Shown here in pieces: positions 46,586 through 54,250 of a stretch of 64,000 bases of DNA. Source of the DNA: Nocardioides astragali (GTDB lineage Bacteria; Actinomycetota; Actinomycetes; Propionibacteriales; Nocardioidaceae); NCBI RefSeq assembly GCF_024436375.1, contig NZ_JAFMZM010000003.1, positions 17,529 to 81,528 of the forward strand, written 5' to 3'. Below the pieces are notes generated by a model. That model was not told the DNA's origin and did no database searches. It worked only from the letters and a program-made list of their open reading frames with translations. Within the stretch, counting starts at the first letter, position 1; each line of letters opens with the position of its first letter. Position numbers and translations under genes: made by a program.

Positions 46586-47455
46586 TCACCTGCTCGCCAG
46601 CTTGAGCTCCTTGACCGCGCGCCGCTGGTCGGAGGCGTGCTTGAGCACCACGCCCAGCGTGCGTACGACGGTCTCCTCGTCGAGCTCGCCGATCTCGAGC
46701 GCGATCAGGGTGCGCGCCCAGTCGACGGACTCCGCGATCGAGGGCGCCTTCTTGAGCTCGAGCTCGCGCAGGCGTACGACGACGTCGACCAGCTGCCTGG
46801 CCACCTTCTCCTCCAGGCCCGGGACCTGGCTGGTGACGATCGCCCGCTCCCGCTCCGCGTCGGGATAGTCGAGGTGGAGGAACAGGCAACGCCGCTTGAC
46901 GGCCTCCGACAGCTCGCGCGTGGCGTTGGAGGTCAGCACGACGAACGGGCGGCGCGTCGCGCTGACCGTGCCGAGCTCGGGGATCGTCACCTGGAAGTCG
47001 CTCAGCACCTCCAGCAGGAGCCCCTCCACCTCGACGTCGGTCTTGTCGACCTCGTCGATGAGGAGCACCGTCGGCTCGTCGCGACGGATCGCGCTCAGCA
47101 GCGGCCGGGTGAGCAGGAACTCCTCGGTGAAGATGTCGTCGTGGGTCTCGCTCCACGAGTCCTCACCGCCACTGGCCTGGATGCGCAGCAGCTGCTTCTT
47201 GTAGTTCCACTCGTAGAGCGCACGGGCCTCGTCGAGGCCCTCGTAGCACTGCAGCCGCACCAGCCCGGCGCCGGTGGCCCGCGCCACCGCCTTCGCCAGC
47301 TCGGTCTTGCCGACCCCCGCCGGGCCCTCGATGAGCAGCGGCTTCTCGAGCGCACCGGAGAGGTACGCCGTGAGCGCGGTGGCGTCGTCGGTGAGGTAGC
47401 CCGCTTCGCGCAGGCGTACGGCGGCGTCGGCGGGGGACTCGAACCAGGTCGTCAC
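46586..47455 (-). CDS. MoxR-family AAA+ ATPase
   Basis: 289 residues from GTG. Walker A GPAGVGKT (44-51), YEGLDEARALYEWNY, Walker B VLLIDEVDK and LTSNATRELSEAVKRRC (sensor 1 and arginine finger) match MoxR ATPases. These hexamers act with VWA partners to activate or assemble enzyme complexes; the CoxE-type VWA gene follows directly. The frame KKQLLRIQASGG is typical of the subgroup beside CoxE. Nothing in the region identifies the target complex. Confidence 0.92.
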   Translation of the reverse strand: MTTWFESPADAAVRLREAGYLTDDATALTAYLSGALEKPLLIEGPAGVGKTELAKAVARATGAGLVRLQCYEGLDEARALYEWNYKKQLLRIQASGGEDSWSETHDDIFTEEFLLTRPLLSAIRRDEPTVLLIDEVDKTDVEVEGLLLEVLSDFQVTIPELGTVSATRRPFVVLTSNATRELSEAVKRRCLFLHLDYPDAERERAIVTSQVPGLEEKVARQLVDVVVRLRELELKKAPSIAESVDWARTLIALEIGELDEETVVRTLGVVLKHASDQRRAVKELKLASR

Positions 47456-47524
47456 CGGCTGAGCCTATCTGTGCAGCCGCCACGCCCGGCCGACGCCACC
47501 TCAGCCGTGCTCACTGCGTTTCGC

Positions 47525-47612
47525 TGGCAGAGGGGGCGGGATTCGAACCCGCGGTAGGTCTCCCTACGACCGCTTTCAAGGCGGTTCCGATCGGCCGCTC
47601 CGGCACCCCTCC
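47525..47612 (-). tRNA. tRNA-Ser (anticodon TGA)
   Basis: 88 bases including an encoded CCA (47525-47527). Acceptor GGAGGGG pairs with CCCCTCT using one G-U pair. Anticodon stem ACCGC/GCGGT encloses loop CTTGAAA, giving TGA. A long variable arm and an intact T-arm (GCGGG TTCGAAT CCCGC) confirm serine type. Confidence 0.95.
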
Positions 47613-47716
47613 TCGTGCCGCGCCGGGGCGCCGCACACCCCGGGACTCTACCCAACGCTCCGCGGAGGCAGACCCACGCGGGCGCACCCGGACGGCGACA
47701 TGGTGAAATCTGCGGC

Positions 47717-48178
47717 GTGACGACCGAGACAGCCACCGTCTACCGCCTGGCCCCCGCCGTCGCGGCCCGTCTGCTGGGCGCGGTGCTGGTCGCCGTCGCC
47801 GCCCTGATCCTGTTGAGCACGGTCGCGATCGCGGTCTTCGACCTGCACACCGTCTTCCTGCTGGTGCCCGTGGCCCTCACGATCATTCTTCTCGCGGCCA
47901 CGTGGTGGGCGTGGCGGCAGAAGGGCTGGATCGCCCGCCTGACGCCGGAGGGCTACCGGGTCCAGTGGGTCCGTGGCGTCGGCACCGCCTCCGGCCGGTG
48001 GAAGGACGTCGAGGACGCCGTCGCGACGACGGTGGCCGAGTCCCCCGTGGTGGTGCTGCGGCTGCGCGACGGGCGTACGACCACCATCCCGGTAGAGATG
48101 CTGGCGGTGGACCGCGAGACGTTCGTCCGCGACGTCCAGGAGCACCTGCAGCAGGGACACGGCCTCCGGAAGTTGTGA
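47717..48178 (+). CDS. Membrane protein with a PH-like domain
   Basis: 153 residues from GTG 47717. Two adjacent membrane helices (about 18-37 and 43-64) precede a cytoplasmic beta-rich segment (GWIARLTPEGYRVQWVRGVG, then GRWKDVEDAVATTV and VVVLRLRDGRTTTIPV) like bacterial PH-type domains. No enzyme motifs. It lies between two tRNA-Ser genes with no operon partner. Function unknown. Confidence 0.72.
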   Translation: MTTETATVYRLAPAVAARLLGAVLVAVAALILLSTVAIAVFDLHTVFLLVPVALTIILLAATWWAWRQKGWIARLTPEGYRVQWVRGVGTASGRWKDVEDAVATTVAESPVVVLRLRDGRTTTIPVEMLAVDRETFVRDVQEHLQQGHGLRKL

Positions 48179-48240
48179 CCTGATTCGGCGCGAGCGCTCC
48201 GCGCCTTGTAACCTTCTCTGCGCCCGGCTCCGTCGGGCAT

Positions 48241-48334
48241 GGAGGCGTCGCCTAGTCCGGTCTATGGCGCCCGCCTGCTAAGCGGGTTTGGGGCTAAAAC
48301 CCCATCGAGGGTTCAAATCCCTCCGCCTCCGCCA
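48241..48334 (+). tRNA. tRNA-Ser (anticodon GCT)
   Basis: Acceptor GGAGGCG pairs with CGCCTCC (48324-48330). Anticodon stem CCCGC/GCGGG holds loop CTGCTAA, giving GCT. A long variable arm (GGGGCT/AACCCC type) and T-arm GAGGG TTCAAAT CCCTC are present. CCA is encoded (48332-48334). A strong terminator follows. Confidence 0.95.
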
Positions 48335-48340
48335 GTGTGA

Positions 48341-48369
48341 TCGGCCCCCTTCCTCCGGGAGGGGGCCGA
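48341..48369 (+). terminator. Hairpin terminator after tRNA-Ser(GCT)
   Basis: TCGGCCCCCT, a 9-base loop, then AGGGGGCCGA: a perfect 10-bp stem seven bases after the tRNA, followed by AATGCATTTT. Confidence 0.8.
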
Positions 48370-48370
48370 A

Positions 48371-48406
48371 TGCATTTTGCAAGAACCTGCAATGCACAGA
48401 CCTGCA
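48371..48406. promoter_or_regulatory. TGCA-rich inverted and direct repeats upstream of the peptide gene
   Basis: TGCATT (48371-48376) and AATGCA (48391-48396) are inverted arms with an inner TTGCA/TGCAA pairing. ACCTGCA also occurs twice as a direct repeat (48385-48391 and 48400-48406), 15 bases apart. The cluster lies about 90-120 bases before the small peptide gene and looks like an operator, perhaps for the regulator at 48766-49785. The role is inferred. Confidence 0.35.
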
Positions 48407-48492
48407 GGGACTGGACGCAGACGCGGCGCCGGGCGGTGGGAGAGAATGAACGGGTCATCCCCTGTGACGTCGTGACATCTAGAGGTGAAGCA

Positions 48493-48621
48493 ATGACCCC
48501 AGTACGCCGCATCGCCGCCGCTGCCCTCGTGGCCGCGCTCGGATTCGGTTTCGTCGGCGTGGGCGCGTCCCCGGCCAACAGTCTCGACACCAGCTGGGGC
48601 GGCAAGATCAGGGTCAAGTGA
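48493..48621 (+). CDS. 42-residue secreted peptide, possible signal peptide pheromone
   Basis: ATG 48493 has GAGGTG six bases upstream. The N-terminus is a signal sequence: MTPVRRI then a hydrophobic core of Ala, Leu, Gly and Phe to about residue 24, with a cleavage-like ASPANS. About 12-17 residues would remain: LDTSWGGKIRVK, with a tryptophan in a DTSWGG motif. No family is recognised with certainty. The gene faces a PLD-like/LuxR-type regulator across a bidirectional terminator, and operator-like repeats lie upstream. A role as an extracellular signal sensed through that regulator is a hypothesis. Confidence 0.6.
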   Translation: MTPVRRIAAAALVAALGFGFVGVGASPANSLDTSWGGKIRVK

Positions 48622-48729
48622 CCCCCCGAACGTGCCATGATGTGCACGCAGTGAAGAGCTGAGACACGGACCCCTCAACCCCCCACGAGTCCTGGTCCCA
48701 CGGCCTCCCCCACAGGCTCGTCTCAGCAA

Positions 48730-48762
48730 CGAGGGCAGCAACTCATCGAGTTGCTGCCCTCG
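48730..48762. terminator. Bidirectional hairpin terminator between convergent genes
   Basis: Perfect 15-bp stem (48730-48744 with 48748-48762; core GGGCAGCAACTC/GAGTTGCTGCCC) with a 3-base ATC loop, between the peptide gene and the convergent regulator gene that stops at 48766. Confidence 0.85.
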
Positions 48763-48765
48763 CTC

Positions 48766-49785
48766 TCATCGGGCGGCCTTGCCCCCGGTGGGTTCGTCGG
48801 TCTCCCGTCCGGAGATGCCCCGTTTGCCCATCTCGTAGCCGAGCTGGAAGCGGGTCTCGACCTCGAACTCGGTCTTGAGGTCCGCGACGTAGCCGGCGTA
48901 CGTCCGAGGGCTGACGCCGAGGCGCTTGGCGCCGGCGGGGTCGGCCCGCCCCTCCAGCAGCATCCGGATGGTCATCGCACGCTGCTCGGCGGCGATGTCG
49001 CGCACCAGCGAGGTCTCGCTGCTGGTGAAGGGACGCGCCCGCTCCCAGTGCCGTTCGAACATGTCGACGAGGTAGCCGACCATCGACGGCTCGCTGATCA
49101 CCATCGCCGCGCTGAGGCCCTCGTGGCTGGGGATGATCGCGATCCGGCGGTCGACCACGATGAGGCGGTTGAAGAACTCGTCGAGGGTGCGGACCTCGGC
49201 GCCGGCAGCGGTCACCGCGGCGACGTACTTGCGGGTGTCGGCACCGCGGCGGGCGGCGTGCTGGTAGAGCGTACGCATCTTGACGCCCCGCTTGAGCGCG
49301 GCGATCTCGCGCGCGCCCACCTCGCCGAGCTGCTTGACGCCCCGCTTGTCCTGCGGCTGTGCGGTGAGCAGCTCGTCCTCGGCGTCGCCGACCAGCGAGG
49401 CGAGGAAGTTGCCGATCGTGGCCAGGCCACGGATCTCGGCGAACGGGCCGCCGACGGCGCTGGGTGAGCGGCGCCAGACGTGCGAGAGGGTGCTGAAGGC
49501 CTGCGCCCAGTGGGCGGACTCGGCGATCAGCTCGGCGCCTCGCTGACCGAGGGGGGCGACGACCTGGGCCTGCACCGCTGCCGGGTCGACGGCCCGCCAC
49601 TGTGCTCCGTCCTCGCTCTTGACGACCAGTCCGACGTCGACGAGCAGGGCGAAGGCCTCCTGGAGCTCGCCCCGCTTGGCGATGCGCTTGTCCGTGGCGC
49701 TGATGCCGCCGGAGGACACGATCTCCTCGTAGAGCGGGGTGGCCCGCTCCTCGAACAGGTCACGTTCGTGCTGCCCCAAGGGCAT
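48766..49785 (-). CDS. PLD-like/TrmB-type regulator with C-terminal LuxR-like HTH
   Basis: 339 residues from ATG with AGGGAGGTG upstream. An N-terminal winged-helix-like part (about 8-65: ATPLYEEIVSSGGISATDKR, then ALLVDVGLV) is followed by a phospholipase-D-like sensor domain (about 110-240: MRTLYQHAARRGADTRKYV, then EVRTLDEFFNRLIVVDRR), whose catalytic HxK is replaced, and a C-terminal HTH (about 270-330: RLGVSPRTYAGYVADL). This layout occurs in many actinobacterial single-component regulators. The ligand is unknown. Its convergent neighbour is the small secreted peptide. Confidence 0.8.
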   Translation of the reverse strand: MPLGQHERDLFEERATPLYEEIVSSGGISATDKRIAKRGELQEAFALLVDVGLVVKSEDGAQWRAVDPAAVQAQVVAPLGQRGAELIAESAHWAQAFSTLSHVWRRSPSAVGGPFAEIRGLATIGNFLASLVGDAEDELLTAQPQDKRGVKQLGEVGAREIAALKRGVKMRTLYQHAARRGADTRKYVAAVTAAGAEVRTLDEFFNRLIVVDRRIAIIPSHEGLSAAMVISEPSMVGYLVDMFERHWERARPFTSSETSLVRDIAAEQRAMTIRMLLEGRADPAGAKRLGVSPRTYAGYVADLKTEFEVETRFQLGYEMGKRGISGRETDEPTGGKAAR

Positions 49786-49930
49786 GGCTCACCTCCCTGT
49801 CTCCCGCCGGTCTCCCGCGCACCCGCGTGTGAGGATGGTGCCACAACGGCCCACAGGCCCCACGGAAATGGCACCGACCCGCCCTCCGGACGAGCGGAGT
49901 GGCGGGTCGGCGACGTCGGACCGCAGGGAA

Positions 49931-51778
49931 TCAGGCGTTCAGGCGGGCCTTCAAGGTGTCGAGCTCGCTCCACAGCACGGCCGGGAGGTCGTCGCCGAAC
50001 TTCTCGAACCACTCCTGGATCTGCGGCAGCTCGGCCTTCCACTCCTCGGCGTCGACGGCGAGGGCCTGGGCCAGCTCTTCCTCGGTGAGGTCGAGGCCCT
50101 CGATGTCGAGCGAGCCCGGGGCCGGCACGTGGCCGATCGGGGTCTCGACCGCGGCGGCCTGGCCGTCGATGCGCTCGATGACCCACTTGAGGACCCGGCT
50201 GTTCTCGCCGAAGCCCGGCCACAGGAAGTCACCGTCCGCAGAGCGGCGGAACCAGTTGACGTAGAACATCTTGGGCAGCTTGGCGGCGTCGTTGTCCTTG
50301 CCGATGCCGACCCAGTGCCCGAAGTAGTCGCCCGCGTTGTAGCCGATGAAGGGCAGCATCGCCATCGGGTCGCGGCGGACCACACCGACCGCGCCCACCG
50401 CGGCCGCCGTGGTCTCGGAGGAGAGCGTGGCGCCCATGAAGGTGCCGTGGTTCCAGTCGCGGGCCTCGGTGACCAGCGGGATGGTGGTCTTGCGGCGGCC
50501 ACCGAAGAGGATCGCGTCGATCGGCACGCCCCGCGGGTCGTCGTACTCGGCGGCGAGGATCGAGCATTGCTTGATCGGGGTGCAGTAGCGGCTGTTGGCG
50601 TGGCTGGAGAGCTCGCCGGACTCCGGGGTCCAGGGCTCGCCCTTCCAGCTGGTGGCCTCTGCCGGGGTGTTCTCCAGGCCTTCCCACCACACGTTGCCGT
50701 CCGGGGTCAGCGCGACGTTGGTGAAGACCGAGTTGCCCTTGCGGATGGTCTCCATCGCGTGGGGGTTGGTGTGCTCGTTGGTGCCGGGAGCCACACCGAA
50801 GAAGCCGAACTCCGGGTTGACCGCCCACAGCCGGCCGTCCTCGCCGATGCGCATCCAGGCGATGTCGTCGCCGATGGCCTCGACCTTCCACCCGGGGATG
50901 GTGGGCTTGAGCATCGCGAGGTTGGTCTTGCCGCACGCGCTCGGGAACGCCGCGGCGATGTACTTGGTGACGCCCTGCGGCGAGGTGAGCTTGAGGATGA
51001 GCATGTGCTCGGCGAGCCAGCCCTCGTCGCGCGCCATGACCGACGCGATGCGCAGGGCGTAGCACTTCTTGCCGAGCAGGGCGTTGCCGCCGTAGCCCGA
51101 GCCGAAGCTCCAGATCATCCGCTCCTCGGGGAACTGCACGATGTACTTGGTGTCGTTGCACGGCCACGCCACGTCGGCCTGGCCCGGCTCGAGCGGCATC
51201 CCGACCGAGTGGAGCGCGGGGACCCACTGCGGCGACTCGCCGGCGTCCTCGAGCTCCTCGATCCGGGTGAGGACATCGGTGCCCATGCGGGCCATCACGC
51301 GCATGGAGACCGTGACGTAGGCGGAGTCGGTGATCTCGATGCCGAACATCGGCCGCTCGGCCTCGACGTGACCCATGACGAACGGGATGACGTACATCGT
51401 GCGGCCCCGCATGCAGCCGGCGTACAACCCGCGCATGAGGTCCTTCATCTTCTCCGGGTCCATCCAGTTGTTCGTCGGACCGGCGTCGCGTTCGTCGACC
51501 GAGCAGATGTAGGTGCGGTCCTCGACGCGCGCCACGTCGGTGGGGTCGGAGGCCGCGTGGAACGAGTTGGGCATCACGTCGGGGTTGAGGCGCGTGAAGG
51601 TTCCCGTCGCCTCGAGGGAGCGGGTCAGCTCCTCCCACTCCTCGTCGGAGCCGGTGCACCAGTGGATGCGCTCGGGCTGGGTCAGCTCGGCGATCTCGTT
51701 CACCCAGGCGAGGATGCCTGCGTGGGTCGTCGGTGCGGTCTGCTCGGCGGTCGTCTCGATGTCGGTCGTAGCTGTCAT
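49931..51778 (-). CDS. pckG: Phosphoenolpyruvate carboxykinase (GTP)
   Basis: 615 residues from the ATG at 51776-51778, with AAGGAA upstream. All family marks are present: [15 protein letters not shown], the P-loop with reactive cysteine FPSACGKTN (Cys282), [13 protein letters not shown] (metal site), [18 protein letters not shown], and [19 protein letters not shown] near the C-terminus. It makes PEP from oxaloacetate and GTP in gluconeogenesis. CRP/GlxR-like words lie upstream at 51851-51891. A second, diverged PEPCK gene lies at 54251-56086. Confidence 0.96.
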   Translation of the reverse strand: MTATTDIETTAEQTAPTTHAGILAWVNEIAELTQPERIHWCTGSDEEWEELTRSLEATGTFTRLNPDVMPNSFHAASDPTDVARVEDRTYICSVDERDAGPTNNWMDPEKMKDLMRGLYAGCMRGRTMYVIPFVMGHVEAERPMFGIEITDSAYVTVSMRVMARMGTDVLTRIEELEDAGESPQWVPALHSVGMPLEPGQADVAWPCNDTKYIVQFPEERMIWSFGSGYGGNALLGKKCYALRIASVMARDEGWLAEHMLILKLTSPQGVTKYIAAAFPSACGKTNLAMLKPTIPGWKVEAIGDDIAWMRIGEDGRLWAVNPEFGFFGVAPGTNEHTNPHAMETIRKGNSVFTNVALTPDGNVWWEGLENTPAEATSWKGEPWTPESGELSSHANSRYCTPIKQCSILAAEYDDPRGVPIDAILFGGRRKTTIPLVTEARDWNHGTFMGATLSSETTAAAVGAVGVVRRDPMAMLPFIGYNAGDYFGHWVGIGKDNDAAKLPKMFYVNWFRRSADGDFLWPGFGENSRVLKWVIERIDGQAAAVETPIGHVPAPGSLDIEGLDLTEEELAQALAVDAEEWKAELPQIQEWFEKFGDDLPAVLWSELDTLKARLNA

Positions 51779-51850
51779 CCCGGGTTCCTTCAGCGTTCGT
51801 CGCGATTCGCGCGGCCTCGTTGACGGCGACTTGGTCGGGACGCTAACGCT

Positions 51851-51891
51851 TGTGAAAGCACGCACATATTGGATCGATCACAGAGATGTGA
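51851..51891. promoter_or_regulatory. CRP/GlxR-like sites upstream of pckG
   Basis: TGTGAAAGCACGCACA (51851-51866) differs by one base from the TGTGA-N6-TCACA pattern bound by actinobacterial cAMP receptor proteins. TCACA-GAGA-TGTGA (51878-51891) is a second, perfectly symmetric element. They lie 70-115 bases before the pckG start. cAMP control of pck is known in related bacteria; here it is inferred. Confidence 0.35.
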
Positions 51892-51967
51892 CGTGGATCT
51901 CGCTACTCCGACGTAGGGATCTCGAGCCACCAGAACGCCCTGAGAACAGTGAGCGTTCACATCGGCG

Positions 51968-54220
51968 TCACGCCGTCGGCAGCGCCACCTGGGCGGTGAG
52001 GAAGGTGGACACGAACTCGTCGTACGGCACCGGCTTGCCGATGAGGAAGCCCTGCGCGAGGTCCACGCCCTCGGCCCGGCACACCGCGAGGATGTCGGGC
52101 GAGGAGACGAACTCCGCCACGGTCCGCTTGCCGAGGTCGCGGGCGATGCCCACGATCGAGCGCAGGATCGTGCGGTCGACCTGCGACTCGTGGACGTGGG
52201 CGACGAACTCACCGTCGATCTTCACGTAGTCGAACAACAGGTGCTTGAGGTAGTAGAACGACCCGAAGCCCGCGCCGAAGTCGTCCAGGGCGAACGCACA
52301 GCCCAGGTCGGTGATCCGCTCGGCGAAAGCGCGCGCCAGGGCCACGTCGCCCACCGCTGCGGTCTCGGTGATCTCCAGGATCAGGGCGGACGGGTCGACG
52401 TCGTGCACGGTCAGGGAGTCACAGATCGCCTGCTCGACGTCGGGCCTGCCGATGGAGTGCCCGGACAGGTTGACCTCGAGCGCGAAGGTCGGGTCGATCC
52501 GGCGCAGCTTGGCGAGCATCTCGACGCTGTGCTCGACCACCCACGCGTCGACCAGGGGCATCAGGCCCACGCGTTCGGCGATGTAGACGAACCGGGACGG
52601 CGGCACCAGCTCGTCCTCCTCGCGGAGCCGCAGCAGCACCTCGGCCGAGGTGATCCGGTCGTCGGCGAGGTTCATGATGGGCTGGAGGTGGAGCTCGAAG
52701 CGGTCGTGCTCGAGTGCCGCCTCGATCCGGCTCTGCCACAGCAGCCGCGCAGCAGACCGCGGCGGCCTGAGCTCGCCCTCCGGCAGCACGGCGATCTGGT
52801 TGCGACCCGCGTCCTTGGCGTCGTACATCGTCATGTCGGCCAGGGCCAGGATGTCGGTGGCATGCTCGCTGGCTGCCTTGAAGGTCACCGCCCCGACGCT
52901 GGCGGTCACCCGTCGTCGTACGCCGTCGAGGGTGGCCGCGTGGGCGCGGACCAGGTCGACGATGGAGTGACCGACGCGGGTCGCCCCGTCCTGGTCGCCG
53001 TCGGTGAGGATCACGCCGAACTCGTCCCCGCCGAGGCGCGCGACCACGTCGGTGTCGCGCACGGCACGGCGCAGCAGGCCGCCGATGGTGACCAGGAGCT
53101 GGTCGCCGGCGTTGTGCCCGAGGGAGTCGTTGACCTGCTTGAAGTTGTCGAGGTCGAGCAGCAACAGGGCACCCGTGGGGCCGTGACGCCGGCACCGGTC
53201 GAGGTGACGCTGCAGCTCGCTCTCGAAGCGTCGGCGGTTGGCAAGTCCGGTGAGCACGTCGTGGTCCGCGAGGTGCGAGAGCCGGTCGAGATAGCGTCGC
53301 CGGTCGGAGATGTCGACGACGTTGACCATGATCACCTCGCCCATCCCGCGGTCGCCGACCACGGTGCTGCTGAGGGAGACACTCACGTCGTTGCCGCCTG
53401 AGTCGCGCAGCGTGCACTCGGACTCCAGCGCCTGGTCGCGACCGGACACGAGGCGGACGACGTGGTCCTGGATCCGGTCCTCCCCCGGCGACTCGAAGGC
53501 GCCGAGCTCGTGGCCGACCATCTCCGGGGGGTCGAGCCCGACGAGGACCGCCATCGAGGTGTTGACCCGGATGATCCGGCCCGCGGGGTCGAGGAGGGCG
53601 ACGCCGTGAGGAGCGTCGTCGAACAGCCGCTCGACCCGTTCGCTGGCGACACGGGCCCGGCGGCCCTGCCGCTCGAGGTCGCGGACGATGCGTTGGAGTA
53701 CCGGCGCGATCACGAGCGCGACGGCTGCCCACACCACCGCCCGGCGCCAGTCGCCGGACGGGTAGCTCGGTGCTCCGATGACCAGGATCGGGATGGCGAA
53801 GGTGAGGACGGCCAGGGCGCTCGCGACCCACAGCTGGCGCAGTGTCCCGGTTATCGCCAGCCAGAGGATCGGCAGGAGGAGGAAGACCGACATCCCCGAC
53901 GCCGAGCCTCCGGCGCTGGCACCCGCCGCGTCATGGAGCAGGGCGGCGTAGGGGAACAGGAGGTAGGCCGCCAACGGGTGCAGCCAAGAGGCTTCGTCGC
54001 GACGCTGGCTCACGAAGAAGACGATCACGACGGGGACCAGGCTCAGGGCTGCGAGCCCGGCGACCCACCACGGCCGGTCGTAGGGGGGCAGGACGACAGT
54101 CAGCAGGCCGATCCCGGCCACAGCCGCGAACGGGAGAGCGAGTGCGGGCGTGTCTCTACGCGGATCGGCTGAGGAGGACTCACGCGCGGCGGTCCCCGAG
54201 ACGCGTGGTCGCACCCTCAC
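51968..54220 (-). CDS. Membrane-bound c-di-GMP cyclase/phosphodiesterase (PAS-GGDEF-EAL)
   Basis: 750 residues from GTG (weak start context). About six membrane helices (30-185) precede a PAS domain (about 195-310: LFDDAPHGVALLDPAGRII), a GGDEF domain with intact GGDEF (397-401) and an RxxD inhibitory site (388-391), and an EAL domain with EVLLR (527-531), NLSG, EITET and LDDFGAGFG. Both catalytic motifs look intact, so it could make and degrade c-di-GMP. It lies between two PEPCK genes on the same strand, 30 bases after the diverged one. It is probably a sensor linking an input at the membrane or PAS to c-di-GMP. Confidence 0.93.
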   Translation of the reverse strand: MRVRPRVSGTAARESSSADPRRDTPALALPFAAVAGIGLLTVVLPPYDRPWWVAGLAALSLVPVVIVFFVSQRRDEASWLHPLAAYLLFPYAALLHDAAGASAGGSASGMSVFLLLPILWLAITGTLRQLWVASALAVLTFAIPILVIGAPSYPSGDWRRAVVWAAVALVIAPVLQRIVRDLERQGRRARVASERVERLFDDAPHGVALLDPAGRIIRVNTSMAVLVGLDPPEMVGHELGAFESPGEDRIQDHVVRLVSGRDQALESECTLRDSGGNDVSVSLSSTVVGDRGMGEVIMVNVVDISDRRRYLDRLSHLADHDVLTGLANRRRFESELQRHLDRCRRHGPTGALLLLDLDNFKQVNDSLGHNAGDQLLVTIGGLLRRAVRDTDVVARLGGDEFGVILTDGDQDGATRVGHSIVDLVRAHAATLDGVRRRVTASVGAVTFKAASEHATDILALADMTMYDAKDAGRNQIAVLPEGELRPPRSAARLLWQSRIEAALEHDRFELHLQPIMNLADDRITSAEVLLRLREEDELVPPSRFVYIAERVGLMPLVDAWVVEHSVEMLAKLRRIDPTFALEVNLSGHSIGRPDVEQAICDSLTVHDVDPSALILEITETAAVGDVALARAFAERITDLGCAFALDDFGAGFGSFYYLKHLLFDYVKIDGEFVAHVHESQVDRTILRSIVGIARDLGKRTVAEFVSSPDILAVCRAEGVDLAQGFLIGKPVPYDEFVSTFLTAQVALPTA

Positions 54221-54250
54221 ACACTAATGCGGCACGCGCGGCGTGTCCGG

